NCBI GenBank assembly: GCA_019694295.1
Contig: JAIBCG010000003.1
Location: forward strand, 1 to 64,000
DNA length: 64,000 nucleotides
DNA from: Saprospiraceae bacterium
GTDB lineage: Bacteria > Bacteroidota > Bacteroidia > Chitinophagales > Saprospiraceae
Reading direction: 5' to 3'
Numbering within the stretch: the stretch's first letter is position 1; every line of letters starts with the position of its first letter. A program made the translations under genes and the position numbers. A model generated the notes under the pieces. That model did no database searches, was not told where the DNA came from, and was given only the letters and a program-made list of their open reading frames with translations. Shown piece by piece: positions 53,820 to 63,364 of this stretch.

Positions 53820-55742
53820 ATGGGAGAGCAGAGTATAACCTTAAATCCTGACCAATTGTACATGCATAATTTCATCAGACATTTACTCAATGATGTAGAA
53901 GCACTTAAGATAATGCTTGAAGAAGATTACTTTGAGACCGGAATAACGCGAATAGGGGCCGAACAGGAGATGTGCTTAGTTTATAGAGATTCGCTCAAGC
54001 CAGCGAAGATCAATATGGAAATCATCGAAAAGATGAAGGATTACCCATGGCTTACAACCGAACTTGCTAAGTTTAATCTTGAGACCAATTTTGACCCAAA
54101 AGAGTTTACCGGTAGCTGTTTTCGTGACTTAGAGGCTGAAAATCATGAGTATCTCAATATGATACAAGAATATCTGCATCCCTACAATGCGAGTATTATA
54201 CTTACGGGTATATTGCCGACATTGCAAAAGAATGACCTCGACATAGAAAACCTGACACCCAAAGACAGATATTATGCCCTGATGAATTCCATAAAAGCCC
54301 AGCTTATAGGTCAGTCATTCGAGCTAAGGCTCAATGGTATTGATGAGCTTAACATCCGTCACGATTCACCACTCCTTGAAGCCTGCAACACCTCTTACCA
54401 GGTACACCTGCAGGTATCACCTAAGGATTTTGTAAAGATGTACAATATTTCGCAGGCTATTACGGCACCTGTGCTTGCCATTGCAGCCAATAGCCCGCTC
54501 GTATTTGGTAAGAGACTTTGGCATGAGAACCGTATAGCCTTGTTTCAGCAGGCACTTGATACCAGAACCACACAAGATCACATGCGCGAAAGAAGTCCGC
54601 GTGTCAATTTCGGCAAAGGCTGGCTACAAGATTCGATTCTTGAAATTTACAAAGAAGATATATCACGGTTCAGGGTATTATTAGGCACTGATATAGAAGA
54701 GGAGTCACTCGAGCTCATCAAAAACGGCAAAGTGCCAAAGCTAAAAGCGCTACAGGTACATAATTCGACGGTGTACCGGTGGAACCGACCATGCTATGGT
54801 ATTTCGGCAAATGGAAAACCACATCTTCGCATCGAAAACAGAGTTTTGCCGGCAGGCCCTACAATACAAGACCAGACGGCGAACGCTGCATTCTGGTTAG
54901 GCACGATGATGGCAGCAGGAGAGCAGTATTCCGACATTACTTCTCAGATATCGTATGAAGATGTCAGAGACAATTTTATGAAGGCTTCGCAATTTGGGAT
55001 TGACTCCGAGTTTACATGGTTTAAGGATAAGAAGGTGTCGGCATGTGATTTGATTCTTGAAGAATTGCTACCTATGGCACGACAAGGCCTGAAGTCCTGC
55101 AAAGTAGATAGTGGTGACATTGACAAGTACCTTGGCATCATCGAAGAGCGCGCTAAAAAGCACATGAACGGTTCAAGGTGGATACTGAGAGCATTTACCA
55201 AACTCAAGTCTGAGACCACCGTTGACGAAGCTTTGTCGGTACTCACATCATGTATCATCTCCAACCAACAAAAACACATACCGGTACATAACTGGCCATT
55301 ACCCAACCTTAACGATATGGAACATTACAACCCGTCACAGATGCAAGTAAATGAATTTATGGAAACCGACCTGTTTACCTGTCAGAAAGACGACCCGGTA
55401 GAGCTGGTAGCAGACATGATGGACTGGCGAAAGATCAATTATTGCCCGGTTGAAGACACCAAGGGGAATCTTATTGGTCTGATCACCTCAAGACTCATAC
55501 TTCGCTATTATGCAAAGAGGGCAAAGATGAAAACAGAAGATGCCGTACTGGTACGTGATATCATGATTGATACACCCATAACCATTGGCCCGAACGAACG
55601 GATAATTGATGCTGTCGAAAAAATGAAAAAACATGGCATTGGCAGTTTGCCGGTAGTACAGGGTAATGAACTTGTGGGTATCATTACAGAGATGGATTTT
55701 CTGCGAATCTCTGCTAGGTTGATTCAGAATTCAGGTAAATAA
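53820..55742 (+). CDS. GCS2-like carboxylate-amine ligase fused to CBS pair
   Basis: A 640-residue fusion. Residues 20-440 resemble the glutamate-cysteine ligase type 2 / YbdK carboxylate-amine ligase family: RIGAEQEMCLVYRD at the start (the acidic GxExE region), KFNLETNFDP, and HLRIENRVLPAGPT for ATP/metal contacts. Residues 505-635 hold two CBS domains (NYCPVEDTKGNLIGLITSR and SLPVVQGNELVGIITEMDFL), so the enzyme is likely regulated by an adenine nucleotide. The amine and acid substrates are unknown. It is a single-gene unit. Confidence 0.83.
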   Translation: MGEQSITLNPDQLYMHNFIRHLLNDVEALKIMLEEDYFETGITRIGAEQEMCLVYRDSLKPAKINMEIIEKMKDYPWLTTELAKFNLETNFDPKEFTGSCFRDLEAENHEYLNMIQEYLHPYNASIILTGILPTLQKNDLDIENLTPKDRYYALMNSIKAQLIGQSFELRLNGIDELNIRHDSPLLEACNTSYQVHLQVSPKDFVKMYNISQAITAPVLAIAANSPLVFGKRLWHENRIALFQQALDTRTTQDHMRERSPRVNFGKGWLQDSILEIYKEDISRFRVLLGTDIEEESLELIKNGKVPKLKALQVHNSTVYRWNRPCYGISANGKPHLRIENRVLPAGPTIQDQTANAAFWLGTMMAAGEQYSDITSQISYEDVRDNFMKASQFGIDSEFTWFKDKKVSACDLILEELLPMARQGLKSCKVDSGDIDKYLGIIEERAKKHMNGSRWILRAFTKLKSETTVDEALSVLTSCIISNQQKHIPVHNWPLPNLNDMEHYNPSQMQVNEFMETDLFTCQKDDPVELVADMMDWRKINYCPVEDTKGNLIGLITSRLILRYYAKRAKMKTEDAVLVRDIMIDTPITIGPNERIIDAVEKMKKHGIGSLPVVQGNELVGIITEMDFLRISARLIQNSGK

Positions 55743-56012
55743 GCAGCTTCATAATAGGTGATAATTAACTAATATTCTTGGATCTTGTTTTTTATTCATT
55801 CAAGTTAAGTATTTAACTCACATTATAGCTTTATCAAGGTTATAATTTCCTGATTTAATCTTACTTTCGCATTGAAATAAAAAGTACGAACCTTTTCCGG
55901 TTTAAATGATTATATAGCATGAAATAGTTCGGATAAAATTTTGCGCCATGCTGCTACAACCGGACATTTTGATATAGCAAAAATTACAACAATCCAGACC
56001 AATAAAATACTA
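55743..56012. other. Spacer before ResB-CcsA gene
   Basis: A 270-base AT-rich spacer. The frame of the next gene extends back to a TTG at 55941 with no similarity to the family, so that part is left as leader. No clear hairpin is seen. Confidence 0.5.
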
Positions 56013-59000
56013 ATGAACCCATTGAGTAAAATGTTATTTTCAACACGTACCATGACCGTACTTTTGCTATTATACGGTATATCGATGGCTGTGGCAACAT
56101 TCGTTGAGAATGACTTTGATACACCTACTGCCAAAACATTAATATACAATGCATCATGGTTCGAATTACTGATGCTTTGGCTTGTGGTTTTGTTTATCCG
56201 AAATATTTCTGTCTATAGACTTACACGACGTGAAAAATGGCCGGTTTTGGCATTTCACTTGGCGTTTGTATTTATGTTTATTGGCGGTGCAGTTACACGC
56301 TATATAAGTTTTGAAGGCCAGATGCCTATTAAGGAAGGTCAGACCACCAACGAAATCATCAGCGACCTTACTTATTTTAAGCTACATGTGAGTGATGGCG
56401 AAAAAGCTATGATTTATGATAAATATCCTTACCAGATGTCTTATTTCAATGGAAAAATTACGAGTTGGCCATTCAAAAGATCATTCTCTCAGGATTTTAT
56501 TTTTGACAAAAAAACCATAACACTTAAAGTGCTTGATTACATTCCGCTGGCAAAAGATTCTGTAGTACTAACGGAGTCCGGCAAAAGAATGATAAAACTG
56601 GTATCGATGGGAGAGCAAGGAAGGGTAAATAACTATATTGCCGAAGGCGAAATAAAAAGCATTAATGGCACATTGGTAGGCTTCAATGATACTACAGAAG
56701 GTATAGTCCGACTGGTAGAAAAGAATGGTGATATAGAATTAACACTTCCTACTGATGGAGAGTACATGTCTATGCAGGGTCAAATGATGGGAATGATTAC
56801 TGATACTACTAAGTTTTCACAAAATTCAGGTACACTATTGGCCAATCAAGCTTCTATGGTTAATCATCGTGCACTTTATACAGTAGGTAACGGCAGTTTT
56901 ATTATACCTGAAAAACCATTCAATGGTGTCATGAAATATTTCAAGGGAGATAAGAATAACCCCTCTGAGAAGAATCTTCCGGGGCTCATCGAAGTAGAGC
57001 TTAGTTCGGGAAAGGACAGGGATACAGTAAACCTAAAAGGCGGACAAGGAATACTAACGCTTAATAATCCGGTAAAGTTAAATGGGCTGGATGTGTCAGT
57101 TGGGTTTGGGTCGAAAATGCTGCACACATCATTCTTTTTACGTTGCGACGACTTTAAACTCGATCATTATCCCGGCTCAAATAACCCTTCGTCGTATGAA
57201 AGCAAAATAACTGTGATAGACGGAGAAAAAGAGAAGCAGCATAGGATATATATGAACAACGTGATGGATTACCGAGGTTACAGATTTTTTCAGGCCAGTT
57301 ATTTCCCTGATCAGTCCGGTACTATATTATCAGTTAATGCAGACCGTATGGGTACCAATATTACCTATTTCGGATACTTTTTATTGTTTGCGGGTATGTT
57401 TTTCAGTTTATTCTGGAAAGATACCCATTTTTGGAAGCTAAATGAAAGTCTGAAGCAGATGCATACCATGAAAAGTGTTTTAGTTATAGTTGCTATGTGT
57501 GTATCCTCAATTGGTTATGGACAAAATGGAGTGCATGATTCAACGCATGTCCATCAAATGTCGGAACATGAGGCAAACCCGACAGCTCAGTTTGCCCGGC
57601 CGGATGAACTTGGGCCGGATAAAAGAATAAATCCGATACATGCTGAAAAGTTTGCACATCTTCTGGTTCAGGATTTCCAGGGAAGGATCAAACCAATGAA
57701 CACACACACATTGGAGCTTTTGCGTAAGCTATACAAAAAAGACCATTATAAGAATGCAGGGCTGTCGCTCAGTTCCGAACAATGGTTTATTTCTATGCAG
57801 GTAGATCCTGCTTTTTGGGCTACAGAACCAATTATCAAAGTAGGTTCGAAAGGTGGAGATGCTCTGTTGAAAGAAACAAAAGCAAATGATGAAGGCTATA
57901 CATCTTATGCCAATCTGCTCGACCCTGAGACAGGAGCATTTATACTTGAAGATAAAGTGAATGCATCCTTCAGTAAGAGGAAAGCTGACCAGACGAATTA
58001 TGATAAAGAAGTCATAGATGTTACAGAACGCTTCAATATATTCAGCAATGTGGCTTATGGCTATTATACAAAAGTTGTACCTGTTAAGGATGATCTGAAT
58101 AACACTTGGCATAGTTGGATCTATAGCTCAGACCATAATTCGGTAGAGATAGATGACACAGCTTATGTTGTACTTACCAATTATTTCAACTCCGTTAAAG
58201 ATGGATTAAAAACTGGCAAGTGGGAAAAAGCAAATGAGAACATCGATATCATGAGCAAACTTCAGAAGACTTGGGGCGCTAAGGTGGTTCCGGCAGATGC
58301 CAAAGTAAATCTTGAAATACTCTACAATCACGCCAATGCGTTCTTCTGGCTGATGATAGTGTATAGCATGCTGGGAATGTGTCTTGTTTTATTGGGCTTT
58401 GCAGAAGTGTTGTCAACCGGCACTACTTATAATAAACTTATACGCGTTCTTACAAAAGTATTGCTCGGATTTTTGGTAGCAGCTTTATTAGTACAAGCTG
58501 TGACACTGGGTATAAGGTGGTATTTGTCTGGTCATGCACCTTGGAGTAACGGATATGAAGCAATTGTATTTATCTCGGGCATCGGGGTGTTGGCAGGGTT
58601 AATCTTGTACAAAAACCGCAACGCATTCATTCCTGCAGCAGGCGCACTAGTTGCTATGATCATGATGGGTTTCGCACACGGTGGCTCCATGCTCGATCCG
58701 CAAATAACACCGCTCGAACCCGTGCTTAAATCGTACTGGCTGATGGTTCACGTGGGTATTATTACTTCAAGTTACGGCTTTTTTGGTTTGTCGGCTGTAT
58801 TGAGTGTGATTTCGCTGATTCTTTATTGTGTAAAGCCCACAGATAAAATCCAGCATTCGATAAAGGAGATGACCATCGTAAACGAGATGTCGCTCACCAT
58901 TGGTATATTTGCTTTGACAATTGGTACATTCCTGGGTGGCATGTGGGCTAATGAAAGTTGGGGACGATACTGGAGCTGGGACCCCAAAGAGACCTGGGCA

Positions 59001-59291
59001 TTCATTTCAGTAATATTTTATGCTGTTGTATTGCACTTAAGGCTTGTGCCGAAGCTACGAGGAACCCTTACATTCAATATAGCCAGTTTGTGGGCAATAT
59101 GGTCGGTAATATTCACCTATTTTGGGGTCAATTATTATTTGTCCGGGCTTCATTCCTATGCAGCTGGTGATCCGATGCCTGTACCTGCCTGGATTTACAT
59201 TTCAGCTACAGCAATGTTGGTGTTGACACTGTCCGCATACCTGAGGAAGAAGTTGACAGATAAAGCACAAAACTTTGGTCAGTCTGCCTGA
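56013..59291 (+). CDS. ccsBA: ResB-CcsA fusion, cytochrome c haem-attachment protein
   Basis: A 1092-residue fusion of ResB and CcsA, the system II machinery that carries haem across the membrane and attaches it to apocytochrome c. I use the ATG at 56013; the frame runs back to a TTG. ResB helices lie at about residues 12-35, 50-70 and 80-105 and at 455-475. An internal stretch near residues 486-507 (MKSVLVIVAMCVSSIGYGQ) looks like a signal peptide and begins a periplasmic domain. Then CcsA helices follow from about 775. The haem-binding WWD-type motif is WGRYWSWDPKETW near residue 990. It would mature CcoO and CcoP here. Confidence 0.93.
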   Translation: MNPLSKMLFSTRTMTVLLLLYGISMAVATFVENDFDTPTAKTLIYNASWFELLMLWLVVLFIRNISVYRLTRREKWPVLAFHLAFVFMFIGGAVTRYISFEGQMPIKEGQTTNEIISDLTYFKLHVSDGEKAMIYDKYPYQMSYFNGKITSWPFKRSFSQDFIFDKKTITLKVLDYIPLAKDSVVLTESGKRMIKLVSMGEQGRVNNYIAEGEIKSINGTLVGFNDTTEGIVRLVEKNGDIELTLPTDGEYMSMQGQMMGMITDTTKFSQNSGTLLANQASMVNHRALYTVGNGSFIIPEKPFNGVMKYFKGDKNNPSEKNLPGLIEVELSSGKDRDTVNLKGGQGILTLNNPVKLNGLDVSVGFGSKMLHTSFFLRCDDFKLDHYPGSNNPSSYESKITVIDGEKEKQHRIYMNNVMDYRGYRFFQASYFPDQSGTILSVNADRMGTNITYFGYFLLFAGMFFSLFWKDTHFWKLNESLKQMHTMKSVLVIVAMCVSSIGYGQNGVHDSTHVHQMSEHEANPTAQFARPDELGPDKRINPIHAEKFAHLLVQDFQGRIKPMNTHTLELLRKLYKKDHYKNAGLSLSSEQWFISMQVDPAFWATEPIIKVGSKGGDALLKETKANDEGYTSYANLLDPETGAFILEDKVNASFSKRKADQTNYDKEVIDVTERFNIFSNVAYGYYTKVVPVKDDLNNTWHSWIYSSDHNSVEIDDTAYVVLTNYFNSVKDGLKTGKWEKANENIDIMSKLQKTWGAKVVPADAKVNLEILYNHANAFFWLMIVYSMLGMCLVLLGFAEVLSTGTTYNKLIRVLTKVLLGFLVAALLVQAVTLGIRWYLSGHAPWSNGYEAIVFISGIGVLAGLILYKNRNAFIPAAGALVAMIMMGFAHGGSMLDPQITPLEPVLKSYWLMVHVGIITSSYGFFGLSAVLSVISLILYCVKPTDKIQHSIKEMTIVNEMSLTIGIFALTIGTFLGGMWANESWGRYWSWDPKETWAFISVIFYAVVLHLRLVPKLRGTLTFNIASLWAIWSVIFTYFGVNYYLSGLHSYAAGDPMPVPAWIYISATAMLVLTLSAYLRKKLTDKAQNFGQSA

Positions 59292-59379
59292 TAGAATACC
59301 AGTACCTGCTACTGTAATGTATTGTTGCTAATCATTCCTATGGTAAGGAAGTGCAACTCTGCAAAATGTAGATTTCACG

Positions 59380-61275
59380 TTAATAATAAGCCCTTACATT
59401 CGATTTTTCCATAAAGTTGATGAAGGCATTATTCACCACTTTGTTACCACCCGGTGTCGGGTAATTACCTGAGAAGTACCAGTCGCCCTTGTGATTAGGG
59501 CAGGCAGTATGCAGGTCATCAAGCGTCTGGAAGATAATTTCTATTTTTGGACCTATTCCTTTCGGAGTAATGATATCGGTTACTTTTTGAGTAATCTTTT
59601 CGTAGCTGAATAATCCGTACAGTTCTGAGACGTAGTTTTTGATTTGATCTTTAGGCAATGATTGTTGCGACTTACATTTTTCGTATGTTTCGTCGAGCAA
59701 ATGTTCCTGCCCATTTTCTTTCAGAAGTGCTACCAGTGCAGAAAATGCTACAAAGTCACCCATGACAGACATGTCTATTCCATAACAGTCAGGATACCTT
59801 ATTTGCGGAGCGGACGACAAGATGATGATTTTCTTAGGTAGTAACCGTGCAGCGATACTTATAAGAGAATCGCGAAGGGTTGTTCCTCTAACGATAGAGT
59901 CATCAATGAGTACTAATGTGTCTGTATTATTTTCAACCAGCCCATAAGTGACATCATAGACATGACTTACCATGTTGCCACGTGTTGCTTCATCAGCTAT
60001 AAATGTACGAGATTTGTCGTCTTTGACGATGAGTTTTTCTGCCCTCACATGCATACTCAGTATATCTTTGAGCTTGGAGGCATTAGGCTTGTCACCGAGT
60101 TTTGTTATTTTGTCTAGCTTGACATTATTTAGTTCTTTTTCGAGTCCTTCAATCAAGCCATAAAATGCTACTTCAGCCGTATTCGGGATGAATGAAAATA
60201 CCGTGTGCTTAAAATCATAACCGACCGCTTCGAGTGCAGGTTTGGCTAATAATTCGCCTAGTTTTTTTCGTTCGGTATATATATCGCGGTCAGTACCTCT
60301 TGAGAAATATATTCTTTCGAAGGAGCAAGGCGTAGCGGTACTCTGTTGAATAAACGGTTGCTCATCCAGTTTTCCATTACTTCTTACTATGAGTGCGTGT
60401 CCGGGTTTTATTTCTTTGATGCTTGCGAACGGTACATCAAATACAGTTTGAATGGCCGGACGTTCGGAAGCAGCTACTACTACCTCTTCATCCTGATAAT
60501 AAAATGCAGGTCTGATGCCGTTGGGGTCACGCATTACAAACATATCGCCATGGCCTATCATGCCACTTATGACATAACCGCCATCAAACTTTTTGGATGC
60601 ACGGGTGAGTATGCGTTGTAAATCCAAATGCTGGACTATAAGCTGATTGATTTTGGTATTGGAGTAACCGTCAGACTTGAACCAGTCGAACACTCGCTGC
60701 ACTTCATCATCGAGAAAATGACCAATCTTTTCCATTACAGTAACCGTGTCGGTTTTTTCTTTAGGATATTGACCGAGTTCAACGAGTTCTTCGAAAAGTT
60801 CTTCTACGTTGGTCATATTGAAATTGCCGGCCAGCACGAGATTTCTTGATATCCAGTTATTTTGCCTTAAAAATGGATGGCAGTTTTCGACACTATTGTT
60901 GCCGTGTGTGCCATATCGCAGGTGACCCATGAGCAGTTCGCCAATGTATGGTTTGTTGTTTTTGAGCCAGTCTGGGTTATGTAGTTGTTCGTCCGGTAGA
61001 TTAACAAAGTTGGAGAATATACCATCGAATAGGTCACGCAGGTAATTAGGAGAATTTGAGCGTCTTCTGGATATGTACCTTTCGCCGGGTTTCATACCAA
61101 TTTTGATGGTAGCGACACCTGCACCGTCTTGTCCGCGGTTGCGTTGTTTGTACATTAGCAACTGAAGCTTTTTCAGACCATAGAATGAAGTACCGTATTT
61201 TTCTTCATAATAAGAGATAGGTTTGAGTAACCGTATCATTGCAATACCGCATTCATGCTTAATTGGGTCGCTCAT
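59380..61275 (-). CDS. purF: Amidophosphoribosyltransferase, long Bacteroidota form
   Basis: A 631-residue PurF-like protein for the first step of purine synthesis. The glutaminase nucleophile is Cys9 (KHECGIAM), which implies removal of an eight-residue leader. GHLRYGTHG and GNFNMTN follow. The PRPP-binding loop VLIDDSIVRGTT lies in the C-terminal phosphoribosyltransferase domain (near residue 460). It is about 130-160 residues longer than usual PurF, with extra sequence near residues 50-95 and in the C-terminal part. Whether it is the main PurF or a paralogue cannot be told here. A TAACTTTG box lies upstream. Confidence 0.88.
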   Translation of the reverse strand: MSDPIKHECGIAMIRLLKPISYYEEKYGTSFYGLKKLQLLMYKQRNRGQDGAGVATIKIGMKPGERYISRRRSNSPNYLRDLFDGIFSNFVNLPDEQLHNPDWLKNNKPYIGELLMGHLRYGTHGNNSVENCHPFLRQNNWISRNLVLAGNFNMTNVEELFEELVELGQYPKEKTDTVTVMEKIGHFLDDEVQRVFDWFKSDGYSNTKINQLIVQHLDLQRILTRASKKFDGGYVISGMIGHGDMFVMRDPNGIRPAFYYQDEEVVVAASERPAIQTVFDVPFASIKEIKPGHALIVRSNGKLDEQPFIQQSTATPCSFERIYFSRGTDRDIYTERKKLGELLAKPALEAVGYDFKHTVFSFIPNTAEVAFYGLIEGLEKELNNVKLDKITKLGDKPNASKLKDILSMHVRAEKLIVKDDKSRTFIADEATRGNMVSHVYDVTYGLVENNTDTLVLIDDSIVRGTTLRDSLISIAARLLPKKIIILSSAPQIRYPDCYGIDMSVMGDFVAFSALVALLKENGQEHLLDETYEKCKSQQSLPKDQIKNYVSELYGLFSYEKITQKVTDIITPKGIGPKIEIIFQTLDDLHTACPNHKGDWYFSGNYPTPGGNKVVNNAFINFMEKSNVRAYY

Positions 61276-61312
61276 AGACGAATTTTAATGTGTGATTATT
61301 TGAAGGGATGCA

Positions 61313-61320
61313 CAAAGTTA
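61313..61320 (-). promoter_or_regulatory. -7 box of purF
   Basis: Minus-strand TAACTTTG matches TAnnTTTG, 38 bases upstream of the purF ATG. Confidence 0.45.
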
Positions 61321-61400
61321 CGTTCTTTTTCAGAGAACTTATTTCGCGAACATGAAAAATATATTTTCTTAAAAAATTTTAACACATCAATAAAATGAAA

Positions 61401-61426
61401 AGGCCCGAGCGAAATCACTCAGGCCT
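61401..61426 (-). terminator. Intrinsic terminator after tRNA-Phe
   Basis: Minus-strand 11-bp stem (AGGCCTGAGTG with CGCTCGGGCCT, two wobbles), ATTT loop, followed by TTTTCATTTTA. It begins 4 bases after the tRNA end. Confidence 0.85.
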
Positions 61427-61429
61427 ATG

Positions 61430-61502
61430 TGGTACCTCCAGGAATCGAACCAGGGACACATGGATTTTCAGTCCATTGCTCTACCAACTGAGCTAAGGCA
61501 CC
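61430..61502 (-). tRNA. tRNA-Phe (GAA)
   Basis: A 73-base cloverleaf on the minus strand. The acceptor pairs GGTGCCT with AGGTACC (one G-T wobble) and the discriminator is A. The anticodon stem ATGGA/TCCAT encloses loop CTGAAAA, anticodon GAA. The T-loop reads TTCGATT. CCA is not encoded. A consensus promoter precedes it and a terminator follows. Confidence 0.97.
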
Positions 61503-61525
61503 ATCTTGCTTGTTGGAAGCGGGGG

Positions 61526-61556
61526 CAAAGGTAAAAGTATTTTTTGATATTTACAA
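61526..61556 (-). promoter_or_regulatory. Promoter of tRNA-Phe
   Basis: Minus-strand TTG, 20 bases, TACCTTTG: the same -33/-7 pair and spacing as before rplM. It ends 24 bases upstream of the tRNA. Confidence 0.75.
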
Positions 61557-61663
61557 TAGTATCTCGAAAAGTATTTTTTTAAGAGAAATATTTTTTGTAA
61601 AAATAAGCAATAGACAAAAAGGCAAGAGTTGTGTTATTTGAAGCAGAAGGGGAGTATTTCTAC

Positions 61664-62359
61664 TTATTTGACAGTATAACCTTTGACCTTGCTACAATCA
61701 AGATTCATCATTTCGCATTGGCGGCTTAAAGGATACAGACCGATGGATGCCCTGAGGCTGTCAACGATTTTTGCATTTTCTATCGGCCAGATTCTGAGTT
61801 GCGTATTGACGGTACCGCTTTTTTTATCGATACTGATGGTGTCATACTTCATTTGTGTACCATACTTCTGGTTTTTGCCGGCAAACATCAATACTCGGTC
61901 TTCAAGAGTAGCTGCGTCGGTCAATAATATATCACCATTGCGTGCTGCGCTCCAGATAGTATTTACATATTTCGACTGCCGTTTTGGATTGTGCATGATA
62001 ACAAGAGCTGCTACGTGTTTGAGCGAGTCACCTACCATAGTTTTTGTAGGGTAGCCTACTTTTTCTATGATAGCCTCCACGAGATTCATGTTGATGGAGT
62101 CGAGTATTGTTTGTTTTGCCCAGAGTTCACCTTCTTCAGGTGTTCTGACGCCCTTGTTTTCTTGGCGAAGTTGTCCTGCGCGGGCACGGTAAATCTGGTC
62201 GTCATGCCAAATTTTTTTTAGCTGTGCCTGTATTTCCTGAGAAGAAAGATATTGCTTCTTTGCTTCCTGATCCGGATGACATGATGTAATTAAAAATGAG
62301 ACTCCCGCTATGATAAGCAGTAATAGAAATCGTGCTTGACACACAACGACGTTAATCAT
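61664..62359 (-). CDS. DUF6624 lipoprotein
   Basis: A 231-residue predicted lipoprotein (lipobox ITSC). The body fits DUF6624: DDQIYRAR near the start, GYPTKTMVGDSLKHVAALVIMHN and TLEDRVLMFAGKNQKYGTQ. Function is unknown. Its ATG overlaps the stop of the upstream 77-residue gene by 4 bases, so it belongs to the ECF sigma operon. Confidence 0.78.
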   Translation of the reverse strand: MINVVVCQARFLLLLIIAGVSFLITSCHPDQEAKKQYLSSQEIQAQLKKIWHDDQIYRARAGQLRQENKGVRTPEEGELWAKQTILDSINMNLVEAIIEKVGYPTKTMVGDSLKHVAALVIMHNPKRQSKYVNTIWSAARNGDILLTDAATLEDRVLMFAGKNQKYGTQMKYDTISIDKKSGTVNTQLRIWPIENAKIVDSLRASIGLYPLSRQCEMMNLDCSKVKGYTVK

Positions 62360-62589
62360 TTACCTTTTAGTTTTCGGAGAATGTTTTCTAGCAAACCAGA
62401 ATTGCTCTTGTGTCGGTCAACTCTTTCTTTGATAAGCTTCCTGAAATTTTCATCTTGGTCGTAAGATGGCATTATGTTTTCTTGTAAATTGGGAGGCAAC
62501 ATTGAGTAACAAATATTTCTGTCCTTATTATTTGCGAATTGTGCATTTGGTTCCTGTTTTTCTGTTATTTTTTTATTTTGCTCTTCCAT
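62356..62589 (-). CDS. 77-residue protein in the ECF sigma operon
   Basis: A 77-residue, hydrophilic, charged protein with no signal peptide, zinc-finger or membrane helix. The C-terminal 35 residues (NFRKLIKERVDRHKS...ILRKLKGK) look helical. It is 51 bases downstream of the sigma factor and 4 bases overlapping the DUF6624 gene. Its place suggests a cytoplasmic anti-sigma or regulator, but no motif proves this. Confidence 0.55.
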   Translation of the reverse strand: MEEQNKKITEKQEPNAQFANNKDRNICYSMLPPNLQENIMPSYDQDENFRKLIKERVDRHKSNSGLLENILRKLKGK

Positions 62590-62640
62590 TGTTGGGTCAA
62601 TTTTTACATTTCCAAATATTAATTTTTGAATTTCATATAA

Positions 62641-63204
62641 TCATTTTTTTGTAGAAATGCCTATTTTCTTAGCATAATCATAGAGTTTGATTTTTATCAT
62701 TGCACGAGCGCGGTGCAATCTTGAACGTACTGTGCCGAGCGGTATTCCCAGAATTTTTGAAATTTCTTCGTACGAGAAATCTTCAAGATCACACAATACA
62801 ATCAAAGAACGGTACTCTACAGAAAGACTATTCAGAGCATTGGTTACTTCATCACCCAATATCATTCCTGCCAACTCCGGGTCAAACTCAATGTTTTCAG
62901 GTATTTCTATATCAATATCACCCTCGACTCCCCTAAGAGCATCTTCAAAATCAACTTTAACGCCACCTCTGTTTTTCTTGCGATATTCGTTGATGAAGTT
63001 GTTTTTCAATATCTTAAACAACCATGCCTTCGAATTAGTTCCATCCTGGAAGTAATTGATGTGTTTGAATGCTTTGAAGTAAGTTTCTTGTACCAGATCA
63101 TCTGCCTCTTGTGCATTGTGTGTCAGATAAAAGGCAAAGTTGTGTAGTGCATCTATGTGGCTGAGCAACTCTTCTTCAAAAATATTTTCTTTTTCATTGT
63201 TCAT
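62641..63204 (-). CDS. ECF-family RNA polymerase sigma factor (RpoE-like)
   Basis: A 187-residue sigma factor with region 2 (AQEADDLVQETYFKAFKHI, SKAWLFKILKNNFINEYRK; about 10-85) and region 4 (FSYEEISKILGIPLGTVRSRLHRAR; about 125-175). An acidic linker DGDIDIEIPENIEFDPE lies between them. A TACTTTTG box ends 4 bases before the ATG, so its mRNA may be leaderless. Downstream genes are a 77-residue protein and a DUF6624 lipoprotein, not a standard anti-sigma. Confidence 0.93.
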   Translation of the reverse strand: MNNEKENIFEEELLSHIDALHNFAFYLTHNAQEADDLVQETYFKAFKHINYFQDGTNSKAWLFKILKNNFINEYRKKNRGGVKVDFEDALRGVEGDIDIEIPENIEFDPELAGMILGDEVTNALNSLSVEYRSLIVLCDLEDFSYEEISKILGIPLGTVRSRLHRARAMIKIKLYDYAKKIGISTKK

Positions 63205-63208
63205 GCCC

Positions 63209-63216
63209 CAAAAGTA
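63209..63216 (-). promoter_or_regulatory. -7 box of the ECF sigma gene, leaderless arrangement
   Basis: Minus-strand TACTTTTG matches TAnnTTTG and ends 4 bases before the sigma ATG. No -33 TTG lies at the expected distance. Confidence 0.45.
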
Positions 63217-63364
63217 GCATTACTACTCAATATTTTTAACATTTAAACTCCCCAATTTTGTAACATACCTCGATTTTATCACACAACTTGGAGACAAAAT
63301 CTACATTTTGATTGTTGAATAATATGCTATAATAACTTTATGCGCAATATTTGTCCAACCAGTA

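Noticed and set aside
55941-56012. N-terminal extension of ResB-CcsA from a TTG
   Set aside because: The extra 24 residues are unlike the family, while the ATG at 56013 opens directly before the first helix.
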